The translations under genes were made by a program, and so were the position numbers. Below, piece after piece: positions 46,414-56,491 of a stretch of DNA of 64,000 bases (position 1 is its first letter; the number at the start of each line of letters is the position of its first letter). The notes under the pieces are model-generated. The model was not told where the DNA came from. It made no database searches and worked only from the letters and a program-made list of their open reading frames with translations. The DNA lies in contig JAIWZP010000032.1 in the NCBI GenBank assembly GCA_025201375.1, positions 62,001 to 126,000 of the forward strand. Reading direction: 5' to 3'. The DNA is from Gongronella butleri (taxonomy: Eukaryota > Mucoromycota > Mucoromycetes > Mucorales > Cunninghamellaceae).

Positions 46414-49400
46414 ATGGATATTGCCTGCGACAAAACACCTCGCGACGCACACGCACCCTTGAAACGCACCAGGGCCAAGCGCAGCTGCGACTTTTGCCGC
46501 CAGCGCAAGTCGAGGTGCGATGCCGACACCTCCACACCGTGCTCCAATTGTCGAGCGGTAAGCTTATATTTTTATTATCTTGCAATGGCTGTTTATATTT
46601 TTGTTTTTGTTTTTTTTTTAAAAAAAAAAAAAAGTGGGGCTACACTTGCGAATTCCAGACAGTGCGCAAGAAGCGTGGTCCACCCAGCGTGTAAGTCGGC
46701 ATTGGTTGCGTTTCCCCTTACCCCGCCCCCCTTTTTTTTTTAAATCATTTACTGATGCAATTTGTTGCAGATATGTCGACAATCTCGAGAAACGATGCAA
46801 AAAGATGGAACAGCTGCTGATGCAATTGACCAATACGTCGATTAAGGACCTGGAAGTCAATGACTTTAAGCCTGATCTACGCCCGAGGCACCGGCGCACA
46901 TTGTCAGATCCGTCGTCCATGGGCGGCGACGACGACTCGAGCAGCGACAATGACAGCGAAGACGACTATGACAGCTACAGGTCCAATGCCAACAATGATG
47001 ATGACGCGCACGACGACGTGTCCTCGTACAGCCTGACCAATGCGTTTGACAGGCTGGATCTCAAGGAATACGACACCATGCGCTATGCAGGTATGTCTGC
47101 TGGCGTCCGCGACATTCACCAAGATATCTTCAAGTCCCAATCGCGCATCCATTGGCCCGGCCGCAACGACACCATGCTGCAGCTCATGCCCAACCAGCAG
47201 GTCATGGTTGTACGCACAGAAACATCCTCGTCCGGCAAATGCGACACCTTTTTGGGCGTCGGCTTGTCCATTTCGTCCAACATCACGTCTGCACAGCACC
47301 CTCGCGCGTCTTCCGCGTCCTGTTCCTCGTCTTCGCCTAGCCACAATGGAAAGCCACCAAAAAAGACCCTCGACAAGATGATTGACATGTAAAAAATAAG
47401 AAAAAAGAAAAAAAAAAAACAGAAAAAGAAAATGAAACAAGTATACTCATCACCACGTTTCGCCCCCGTTCCCTTCCTCGGCCCCCTATTTTTTTTTTTT
47501 TAGGTATTTTGCCCATCTGCACAGCTTTTTGCCGATCATCAACAAGGTGCGATTTCTCCAATACTATCGTTCATCGCCGCACGTGCTGCCCAAAATCTTG
47601 TACGAATCGATTTTTGCCGTGACGCTACGACACTTTAGTTCGCAAAACGCGCAGTACGAGACGTGGTCTGAACACTATTTCCGCAAGGTGATGAAGCGAC
47701 TGCAAGATTCGGTGCGGCCCAAGCTGTGCCAGGTGCAAGCGGCGCTGCTGATGACCATTTATATGGAAATGGACGGCGACGATGTCGAATCCGTGCAATG
47801 GTACACGCTTGGCAAGGCGATCCGTATGGCACAGGACCTGGGCCTGCATCGCTCATGCGAATATTGGCAATTGCCTCGCTCCGAGATGGAAACACGCCAT
47901 CGCATCTTTTATGCCTGTTACATCTTGGACCGCTGGATCAGCGCGCGTGCTGGCAAGCCGCTGACCATCCTGGATCGCGACTTTGATACCAAGATGCCGT
48001 CTGTCTACGAAGTGGATGACGACGACGACGACGACGAGCAGCAGCAGCAGCTGCATGCAGCCGCTCAGCACGCCACGGGCCCCGCCATGACGAACAATGG
48101 GGCACACTCCGCCTCGACCCCCGCCCATGGGAATGCCAAGCCTGTCTATCGTGCCTTTGTTCATTGGATCAAGTTGTCAGAAATTCTTGGGCGCACCCTA
48201 AAAGCCCTTTACGCCCCAAGTGCAAAGATTGCCAATTCCAACGCCAATCTTGATGACCCCACCATCCTCATGGTCTTGGACAAGAGGCTCACTCTATGGA
48301 AAGCGGCCTTGGACGAGCCCATGAACGGCACCATGTTGTCTGTTGCCGAAAATGGTAAAATTACCTAAAAAAAAAAAAAAAGAAAATTGGGGGGAGGAGA
48401 AACCAACAAGGGGCGGAGAAAGTGGCGTGTGCCATTCCCCATCATGGTTTTTTTTTTTTTTTTTTGTTTTTTTTTTTTTGTTCTGTATGTGTGAGATTGA
48501 GGGTTTTGAAATTTTTGTTGATGCGGCGCACAAGCCGATTTGCTAATCACATACTCATGCTCATTTGGTTCTCATTTTATTTCTTGCTTCGCAACTCCCT
48601 TTTTTGGCCAATTTATATTTATAGTGACGCTGCATTTTTACTATTACACGCTGATCCTCTTGCTGCGACGCCCTTTCAAGCAATTGTCGATTGCACAATT
48701 CCCTCAATTGCAGCCACTGATTCTCGAGTCGCGCCAAGCCTGCTCCGATGCCTCGCAACAGTTGACAACCGTGGTCAAGCACCAGATGACGCACGACCAT
48801 CTCTTCTTGCTGCCGACATGTTTCATCTATGGCATGTTCCTTTCGTGTCTGACACGCCTCTCGATCGTCTTACTGGATAAGGCGGCCGAGCCCGCGCGAG
48901 CGGCGTTTCAGCTGTCCATGGACCAGATCCGTGCACACGGACAATTGGCGTCGGCCCAGCGCGCCATTGAAATCCTCAACATGCTTGCCGCCCTGCACGA
49001 GGTCGATGACTTGTCCACGACGCCCGCCATGACCACCGACACCACAATGACAAACGCCACCTCGTCCTTGTCGTCTTCGTCGTCGGCAACCCCCGGGTCA
49101 TCGGACTCGGCGCCTGTGCTTGATCCAATGATCGCCATCAAATCGGAAGATCCATTTGCCGCGCCACACACCGCAGGCTACGCGTCCAGCTCCAGCACGG
49201 GCCTCTTGTCGACCTCCACCGCGCCTGTGTATGACTACCCTGCCGCTGCCACGCCAGATGTCCCCATGTTTCATCATGTGCCGCCGCACCAGGCTTCTCA
49301 ACAACATCCATTGATGGCATCGTCGGGCGCGCGCATGCCATCCGTGCCGACACCCGTGCTCACACACTCGCATGTCCAGTCGCTGCACCACGTCACGCCC

Positions 49401-49958
49401 ATGGACACCACGTATGCCTTGGCAAAGGCGCCATGGAATCAGCGCATGATGAATTCGAGCGTTGTGGGTGGCGGGTACATTCTCTCGCAGCCTGTGCCCT
49501 CAACACACGCGCCAGGCACCGCCAATGCCAATGCCAATGCCAGTTTTATGGATCATGGCTTCACCCCGTCCAACATCATACCCAGTGCGCTCCATCATCA
49601 ACATCATCACCAACACCACCATCAGCACCAGCATCACACGCCACCGCACCAGCACCAATCATACTCACCCATGCTCTCCGCTGCTACCACCAGCTCCACC
49701 ACCAACGCTGCTTCCTCCTCCTCGCCCACCATTCACCAAGCAAAGACCGTGCCGTCCATGGCATCGCCCGGCATGCCGGCCGCAACTCCTGCCCCATCAC
49801 ACACAATCCCATCCATCTCCATGCCGCCGCCCTCGGCCAACATGTCTATCAACCCCTATGCCACCATGATGGCTCCCACCGACGCATCTGGCCCGGCCAA
49901 TCTCAATTGGCAAGACTGGCAATACTTTGTGAATCATCATCACGACAACAAGTCCTAG
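46414..49958 (+). CDS. Zn2Cys6 fungal transcription factor
   Basis: Nuclear DNA-binding regulator of the Gal4 class. Five exons: 46414-46557, 46635-46690, 46771-47388, 47504-48354, 48625-49958; 952 residues, phases close. The start is in Kozak-like context (caccATGG). The zinc cluster is Cys25, 28, 35, 43, 46 and 53 and spans the first intron (CSNCRA | WGYTC); exon 2 also supplies the basic linker KKRGPP. A short coiled coil follows (YVDNLEKRCKKMEQLL), then an acidic Ser/Asp-rich stretch. The fungal_trans regulatory domain begins at YFAHLHSFLPIINK and includes GKAIRMAQDLGLHRSCEYW and RHRIFYACYILDRWIS. The last ~300 residues are Ser/Pro/His/Gln-rich and probably activating. Intron 1 ends in T10A14 directly before its G. 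Its target genes cannot be inferred. Confidence 0.85.
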
Positions 49959-50200
49959 ACAACACTTCCCCGTCCCCCACTCTTCGTTTTCTCGGTTTTT
50001 TTCTCTTGCAATAGCTCCATCATTCCCATTTGGCGCACCATTACTTTTTTTTTTGTGATTGCCTCTTCCCTCCTCTCCTCATGTCATCTGCATCTCATGC
50101 TTGTAAATTATTGTACAATTAAAAAAAAAAAGTCGCCTAGGCAACGTGCTATGCATCTCTTCCTTCCTCTCAAAGTCATGCGCAAGCTCATACTGTATTT
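49959..50200. other. 3' flank of the first Zn2Cys6 gene
   Basis: CT-rich then AT-rich trailer. The sequence ttgtacaattaaaaaaaaa near 50110 may be the polyadenylation region. No gene. Confidence 0.35.
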
Positions 50201-50201
50201 T

Positions 50202-50345
50202 TGTCTTGCAATGGGTGTTTCTTGAAAAAAAAAAAAAAAAAGTGGCACTATCATATCATACTGTATACTTGCGAATTCCAGACAGTGCGCAAGAGAAGCG
50301 CAGGCCACGCCACCGGGTATCATACTGTATGATGCCATTTTTTCT
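50202..50345 (+). pseudogene. Relic duplicate of intron 1/exon 2 of the upstream Zn2Cys6 gene
   Basis: The stretch repeats, in order, 'tcttgcaatgg.tgttt', a long A tract ending aagtgg, and an identical 27-base match (50267-50293) to 46644-46670, which encodes part of the last zinc-cluster loop. Degraded similarity continues through the exon end. Inside the copy, about 20 bases containing atcatatcatactgta replace a few bases of the exon, and a second palindromic atcatactgtatgat lies just after it. No cluster-coding exon 1 is present, so it cannot make a zinc finger. It is about 3.6 kb from its source on the same strand. Confidence 0.7.
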
Positions 50346-50714
50346 TGCAGCGAAACCTGAAGCGTTGTAGCGCAATGCGCATACAGTGAAGAGATGTGCG
50401 GTGTTGATAACCCTATGAAGCTATACAGTAATTCTGTATGATAATAAATCGGTATCATATTTCCTGATGTGGTCTTGTCACTACCGCAGGTTGGCAGCGC
50501 GCATGAGGTGTGCCCTGTACTTCTGTTTCCAATTGAAAAAAAAATCAGTCAGGCAAAAAGGCCGGGAAAGAGCGCAAAGCACGATTTTCATCTGTTTTTT
50601 TTTGAATTTTACAGACACACATGGTGTTTGATCCTTTGAATTTTATGCATAGTTGGAAGGATTTGACGCGCGCTGCTACTTGAATCCTTGCAGGGTCGCG
50701 GTACGCAGCATAAA

Positions 50715-52130
50715 AATTGGCACATTTTTGATTGAAAAACGTGCGTCAAAGCGTGTTTTCCAAACTTTTTTCTCTTGTTGTGCCTCCAGAAATTTTTTTA
50801 CAGCCTACCTGCGCGCCAATGAAAAATGCGACACGGCGCAAACTGCGATCCAGTGCTCAAGAGTCAAGACGGACCTGGGCTCGATTTTTTGTGCACTCGA
50901 AAATGGCAAAACCCTCCTATTTGTACTACTGTATTTTGCATTCATCTGAACACCTGCATAGTCGACCCCGCTCAAAAATGCTCGCGTCGCAATCAGCGCA
51001 AAATTTGCAACAAAAAAGCTTAAACCCCCAAAGCGCATCGACCACTTTTGAAAAATTCAGGGGTCACTCAGGGGTCACGCTTTTCAATCTCAGAAAATGC
51101 CAAATTTGGGAAATTTCGAACTCCGAGTGATCAATGCATCCCAAACAGGTTACTCTGACAATTCACTTTTGGCAGACAAAATGGTTGCTTGGTTGCTTGC
51201 CCCAGCTTGAGAAAAAAAAGCCTAAAGAGTGACGCATGAACGGCGATCGACAAGAGAAAAGTGCTTACTTTGGGCAAGATTTTTTGCAAAAATTTAAGGT
51301 TTGGCACTTCCAAATTAAGATGCGTGGATTGCATGGAATTTTTATTTTTTTGTATTTTTTTATTATTTTATTTTGCCCATTTTTGTGCGCTGATGACCGC
51401 TGAGCGGACTGCAGGCTGGTGAAATGACCGATGCAAAAAGTTCAAACCCAAGCTTGTAGCGCACTGCAAGTCATCCCATTAGATGCTTTGCCTCCCTGTT
51501 TGTTAGTAAAACTGCAATACAAATCGGAGGTTGACTTGACCGTCGTCGAGCAAATCGCGATCAAAAATTTTGCTGAAAAAGTGTATTTTCTCTGCGAGTT
51601 TTAGCCATCCATCGATGAAGCTTTTCTCATTTGGTAGAGATTCAACAGGTGCTTTCTACATGTTGAAAGCGCTGTGTGTCCTCCAATTACTGTAGATTCC
51701 GAGATCATCGAGACTGAAAATTTTCGTAATGTTTGAACGGTTTTCACAAGCGTACAAAGGTAACGCATCGGATAAACAAACATTCTGGAAATGACGACGT
51801 CCAAGCGTGTCTCTTTTGAATGGTTCCAGTTTCATTCCGATCTACAAAATATTTAGAGAAGAGACACTGCTGAATTTATGAAAATGTTGATACTGTACGT
51901 ACAGTATTATTTATTGGAATCATCTGCGCAACGACTCAATGGGCCTCTGGTTTTCAATGTCGTCATGTTGAAAAAGAACCGTGTACTGTAAATAACCTTA
52001 TGCAAAGGTTTGGAGGATCGATTCAGCAGTGGTTTGTGGTTCTTAATTTTGGACTTTTAAAAACCTTTGAAAAATTACCAATTTCGTCAACTCGGCTGGC
52101 TGGCTGATCTCTGGATTTTACTGTAATGAT
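50715..52130. repeat. Dispersed repeat family A, copy 2
   Basis: It is colinear with 13.57-14.93 kb over about 1.4 kb (shared blocks 'gttgtgcctccagaaat', 'tgaaaaattcaggggtcac', 'cgagtgatcaatgcatccca', 'gaaatgaccgatgcaaaaag', 'cgtcgagcaaatcgcgatca'). It is degenerate with no intact frame. A small local duplication of 'aggggtcac' occurs near 51060. The Tc1-like element starts within ~20 bases of the last recognisable similarity. Confidence 0.65.
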
Positions 52131-52141
52131 TTTGGAAAATA

Positions 52142-52347
52142 CCGTGGCTCTCAAAAGTGATCCAAATTTTGGGAATCTCACACAAATTTTGTTTGTTCTC
52201 ATTCAATAATGATCGGATAAAAACGCTATTTATACTATTAGATAGCCCTATTTGAATTCTATAATGTGTTAAAATTTCAATTTGATATGTTCAATATTGA
52301 TTGAGCTACAGCGCGTAATAAAATCGGAGTTATTTGGATCACTTTTG
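52142..52347 (+). repeat. Left terminal inverted repeat of the Tc1-like element
   Basis: About 206 bp matching the reverse complement of 53566-53771. The outer 17-mer (52151-52167) and inner 17-mer (52332-52348) are perfect reverse complements of each other, so the repeat is itself bounded by inverted putative transposase sites. Confidence 0.85.
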
Positions 52348-52378
52348 ACGCGTCGCTACTTTTTTTTTATTTTTTTAT

Positions 52379-53398
52379 TTAATATTTCGTCCAACGACCG
52401 TTCGCCTTAATAACTGCTTTGCACCTGTCAGGCATGGACTCAATGTACTTACGAACCATTTCTTTAGGAATGTCGTTGTACCAGACGTGCACTACACGCT
52501 CCCAAAGTTCATTCATGCCTTTGGGTACAGTCTCGTATCGAAAAAGCTTTTGCTTGAGCAAGGCCCACATGTTTTCAATTGGGTTAAGATCAGGAGACTG
52601 CGCGGGCCACTCCATGACTGTAAACGGCTGTTCCGCCAACCAGTCTTGCACTAAATGTGACTTATGCTTGGGGTCATTATCCTGTTGAAATATGACGCGC
52701 GCAGGATCGAACTCCTTTTCACGAATAGACGCCCACAAATCTTCCTTTAGGATGTCCAAGTAGAGGTGCTTATCCATCGTAGTGTCTATCTTTGTGATAT
52801 ACCCAACACCCTCCCAGGTGATGCAGCTCCAAACCATTACATTACCACCACCATGCTTCACGGTTTGTTGAACATGACGCGGTTGAATGTTTTCTTGGGG
52901 CCGCTTCCAGGCATAGTTCTTTCCATCCGAGCCATACCGGTTGATTTTCACTTCGTCTGACCAAATAACACGTTTCCAGTCTTCGATGGTCCAGTGCTGA
53001 TGCATGCGAGCCCAGTTTAAGCGTCGAATTCGGTTGACTTCACTGATGAGAGGTTTTTTTGGCTTCACAAAGGCAACTAGCCCTGCTTCCTGCAGTGCTC
53101 TACGAACAGTATGAGTACTGACAACAATACCGTGGTCCTCCTGTAGCTTGTTCTTGACTTCCACCGCATTTTCCAGACCAAACTTGGTGATGGCACGCAC
53201 GCAATACTTCTTCATGCGATCGTTGAGAAGAGTTGGACGTCCCATTGTCCCCACTTTTGCAACCAACGGTTTGGAAACGCGTAGTCTTTGGACTGCACCA
53301 TAGCTAGCACCAGTCTTCCGCATAATTTGGCGGATAGAGAGCCCGTCCTGAACGTGCTTGAGAATGCTGTTTCTCTGATCAGTAGTTACTTTGCCCAT
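52379..53398 (-). CDS. Tc1-like DD34E transposase
   Basis: Complete 339-residue frame from the ATG at 53398 to the TAA at 52379. The N-terminal half has two helix-turn-helix units (SIRQIMRKTGASYGAVQRLR near 21-40; STHTVRRALQEAGLV near 94-108) separated by a GRPTLLND linker. The catalytic domain holds Asp148 (VIWSDEVKI), Asp240 (FQQDNDPKH) and Glu275 (SPDLNPIENMW); the last two are separated by 34 residues, giving the DD34E signature of Tc1. No frameshift or stop is present and the length is normal for the family, so the enzyme may be active. Base composition is closer to AT-rich flanks than to the GC-rich host genes. Confidence 0.95.
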   Translation of the reverse strand: MGKVTTDQRNSILKHVQDGLSIRQIMRKTGASYGAVQRLRVSKPLVAKVGTMGRPTLLNDRMKKYCVRAITKFGLENAVEVKNKLQEDHGIVVSTHTVRRALQEAGLVAFVKPKKPLISEVNRIRRLNWARMHQHWTIEDWKRVIWSDEVKINRYGSDGKNYAWKRPQENIQPRHVQQTVKHGGGNVMVWSCITWEGVGYITKIDTTMDKHLYLDILKEDLWASIREKEFDPARVIFQQDNDPKHKSHLVQDWLAEQPFTVMEWPAQSPDLNPIENMWALLKQKLFRYETVPKGMNELWERVVHVWYNDIPKEMVRKYIESMPDRCKAVIKANGRWTKY

Positions 53399-53565
53399 TG
53401 CTGGAATGCCGGTAATGAGCTAGTGATTCGACGGTAATGAAGAGTAGAAAGTGACTCCAACAAAGAAGACAAGGAAAGTGTGCCTAGAAAGAAAAAAAAA
53501 AAAAAGAAAAAACAACCTGCTCCAAAACCCCGATCAGGCAGGAGCAATTTCAGGCACGTGGGCGG

Positions 53566-53771
53566 CAAAAGTGATCCAATTGACTCCAATTTTATTACGC
53601 GCTGTAGCTCGATCAATATCGAACATATCAAATTGAAATTTTAACACATTATAGAATTCAAATAGGGCTATCTAATAGTGTAAATACTGTTTTTATCCGA
53701 TCATTATTGAATGAGAACATATAACATTTGTGTGAGATTTCCAAAATTTGGATCACTTTTGAGAGCCACGG
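53566..53771 (-). repeat. Right terminal inverted repeat of the Tc1-like element
   Basis: It mirrors 52142-52347. The outer 17-mer at 53746-53762 is intact; the inner counterpart near 53565-53581 differs at two positions (G for the first base, T near the end). Confidence 0.85.
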
Positions 53772-53773
53772 TA

Positions 53774-54859
53774 AACGCGCGAAAGTGATCAAACGGCACT
53801 GCTTTGGCAAGGGTCAAATCCTTGTTTTTATGGCGTTCAGGTTGAATTTGCGCAATTTCGTGAAAATGGCGACTGTCTCGACAGCCGTTTTCTGATCGAC
53901 CTCCGGTTTGCAAGTCTTTCTTGGAAAAAGAGGTGCAAATCGTCCATGTGGAAAAATTTCGCGGTGATTGAAGCATGAATTCACTGCGAAATAATTTATT
54001 AAAAAACGCGCTACGGCTAAATTTTCAGCAATGTCAATTTTCTGACCGAACCAGCTAATCGACCTCGAAGTTTTAATTTTTTTCTGAGAAGAGAGAAGCT
54101 GAATCCTGTAAGTGGCAAAGTTTCGTGGCGCTGCGATGAGCCCTTGCTTGGCGACGAATTTTTTTTCAAATTTAGAAAAAAAAAAGGTGGGTCAGGTCAA
54201 AATGCATCTGGAGGGTCCCCCGCTTTGAGAGGTTCAATCCCAGCCAGAATATTCAAATCCGTTTGGCAACCTACATGCTGGTGAACTGAGAGTCATCTCA
54301 TTAGGTGCGTTGGCCCTCTCTTTGTAAGCATATCTGCAATAAAAATCGGGGGTCGATCAATGCGTTCTCGAGCAAATGGCGATTAAAGTCACAATTTAGA
54401 AATTCGGATTTTTCCATCAGTTTTGGTCGCTTGCTTGTGAAATTGAATCATCCGATAGTTGGTCGAACGATGCATCTTTGTCACTGCAACACGCCTCGTG
54501 TCTGGTTTGTGAGTTGCCGAGTAAATTGGCTTTGAAATGTTTGATCACGCGTTGCAAGTGTACAAAAAAACGTCACGCATTGACTTTGCCGGGCTGGAGC
54601 AAAATGACACCCAGACGCGTGGTGTTTTTTCGTACGTGCAAGTTTCATCTCGATCGAGGCACAATTTATTGCGCGCGTCACGGCCGAAATGATGCATTTG
54701 CGGACAAATGTCGATTTTCTCGTCATCAAGCCAGATCGAACCTCCATTTTTACGTTTGTTTTGGAAAGAGCATAAGGTCAAAATACCTAGATGGCCAAGT
54801 TTCAAGTGGCATCGATCACTTGATGGCGAGGTACGTCAATTTGGAAAATAACGATTTTT
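53774..54859. repeat. Probable left part of a composite dispersed repeat
   Basis: AT-rich, no intact gene. Near 54290-54390 the order 'tcatctcattaggtgcgttg', 'aataaaaatcggggg', 'gagcaaatggcgatta' parallels family A at 14.27-14.37 and 51.47-51.57 kb, while the DNA to its right (from 54860) is family B. This suggests A and B are two parts of the same old element. Confidence 0.4.
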
Positions 54860-55520
54860 CGAGGATTTTCCAAGGGGTCCAGTCGACCATTTTCAAGCGG
54901 TGAAATTTAGGTTGCCGCATCACCATGAAATTCACACCATATGTAAACGCGTCTCGTTTAGCAACGAAAATGTCATAGGTAAAATGCAGGAGTTCATCTG
55001 CTGGCTTTGGCGTAAAACGTGATTTGGTGAGTTTTCGACGAGCTTGTTTCTGGCACAAGGCAAACTCAACGAGGACGAGCTGCAGCGCCTTGAAACAAAA
55101 TTCGTCAGATAATAGAATGTGGCACGCAGCGTCTATGGGTGCGTGCTGGTGATCAGGTAAAAAATTAATGTATTCTGCCAAAACAGACGCGTGGCAAAAT
55201 TGAGTTCGTTTTTTGCCATTTTTAATTGACGATTATTTGACGCACAGGCGTGTTTAGCCGCTCATTGCTTTATAAAATTCACGCATTTGGTGCATCTCCT
55301 ACTCCATGGTGCATCGGCGCGGCATTGCGACGCGTTGTCGCTGTGTCATTGGCCTGGAAAGTTAAATGCAAAATCATTCATTGCTCGTCAACGAGCACAT
55401 AGATTGCGCTTTTTTCGAGCTTGATTCATGGTTTCTCTATGCGCCTTTTCTTTGCACAAGTTTCACGCGATTCTGGAGATCTCATTTTGCAATTTTCGTT
55501 TTGGTCGCCCTGGCGCGTAT
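54860..55520. repeat. Dispersed repeat family B, copy 4
   Basis: Blocks 'ttttccaaggggtccagtcg', 'aaggcaaactcaacgaggac', 'cagcgccttgaaacaaaatt', 'cattgctcgtcaacgagcac' and 'cgcgattctggagatctcat' match copies at 3.9, 18.3 and 33.2 kb in order. A minus-strand frame (54816-55181) is open but has no recognisable domain. Confidence 0.6.
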
Positions 55521-56086
55521 GTGCAGCCGGCTCTAGAGGACCACGTCCAGATGGTCCCAGTTTTGAAACAAATGATTGTCCAAAGCTGTAAAGTGGCAGC
55601 TCAAGCGATTTCAGATGTTATTCGGGTGATTGCCAAGCATGTTCTTGCGTGTATGGACGTGAAACAAATGAAAAAGCAGGCTCACTCGCGATCATTTTAT
55701 TTTTGTTATTTATTTCGCCATGATCAACCTGTACATGCCATCTCCCACGACACGTTTGTCTGTCCGGTGGTGGCAGAACACAAAAGTGGCGCATGTGTGG
55801 CACCCGGTTCCAACAAAAAAAAAAAAAAAGCGCAACCATGGAGCGACGCCATTCCTTTTTGAAGCGACGACCGGGGTGGGCCGATGCCTAAAAAGGCAGC
55901 TGCAGGCTGCCGCAGCAAATGCAGCGTCTCAGGGCTGACAAACAAGCCTCACGTCCCAATCGATCTCGTTGATTTTTTTTTCTGATTCAATGAACGAGGG
56001 CTCTGATGGCGTAATTTTATTGCAAGCAAAAGTGGGAGGGCGGATGCTGAGCACAAAAGAGGGGAATTGGGCAAAAAAAAAAAAAT
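55521..56086. other. Gene-free stretch and 3' flank of the CASP gene
   Basis: No gene is seen. TTTATT at 56016-56021 is AATAAA on the minus strand, about 70 bases past the CASP stop and a likely polyadenylation signal. Confidence 0.4.
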
Positions 56087-56460
56087 CTAAGTTTGGGGAG
56101 GGGTGAACATTTCGTGATCGTGCCTGCATTCCCAGAGTGCGAGCTGGTGCAGGGTGACGGCGACGAGCAAGTGGAGGAGCAATGCGTAGCCGATGAGGAA
56201 GTAGCGCGACCATCGGTGGGAGAACATCATGCGCGACATTTTGAGGGTCAACTTGTCGGCCGGATTGAGCGCATTGTAGCGCCGGCGCTCCTCTTTGCGG
56301 TGGAATTGCGCAAAAGGGTTCATGTTTTCCTCGTACATCTGATCATAGCGGTCCATTTCGCCTGTGCGTCGGCTGTCGCCGGCCATGTCGTTCATGGGGA
56401 TCATGGTCGACCGATTCTATAGACAAGAAAAAAGGGGGGTCAGAATATGCTTTTTTTCTC

Positions 56461-56491
<31 letters not shown>

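Larger units (their letters stand above)
52142..53771 (-). mobile_element. Intact Tc1/mariner-type transposon
   Basis: The element is 1630 bp, flanked by TA on both sides (52140-52141 and 53772-53773), the usual Tc1/mariner target duplication. Both ends begin CCGTGGCTCTCAAAAGTGATCC read inward. Terminal inverted repeats are about 206 bp each (52142-52347 and 53566-53771) with only scattered differences. Each repeat has at its outer and inner ends inverted copies of TCAAAAGTGATCCAAAT. A single uninterrupted transposase gene lies between them. An intact frame and well-matched repeats suggest recent transposition. Confidence 0.92.

Noticed and set aside
48540..48624. Start of a separate gene at the ATG at 48540 upstream of the last exon of the first Zn2Cys6 gene
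   Set aside because: The peptide before 48625 is a poor-complexity hydrophobic leader, whereas splicing at ATAG (48621-48624) closes phase and continues the regulatory domain as VAENVTLHFYYYTL.
54170..54250. tRNA-like 'gaggttcaatcccagcc' resembling a B box
   Set aside because: No acceptor stem, A box or cloverleaf could be drawn around it.
54816..55181. Minus-strand frame of 121 codons as a possible transposase remnant
   Set aside because: It lies inside repeat B, but no catalytic motif or helix-turn-helix could be identified and other copies are not open in this frame.
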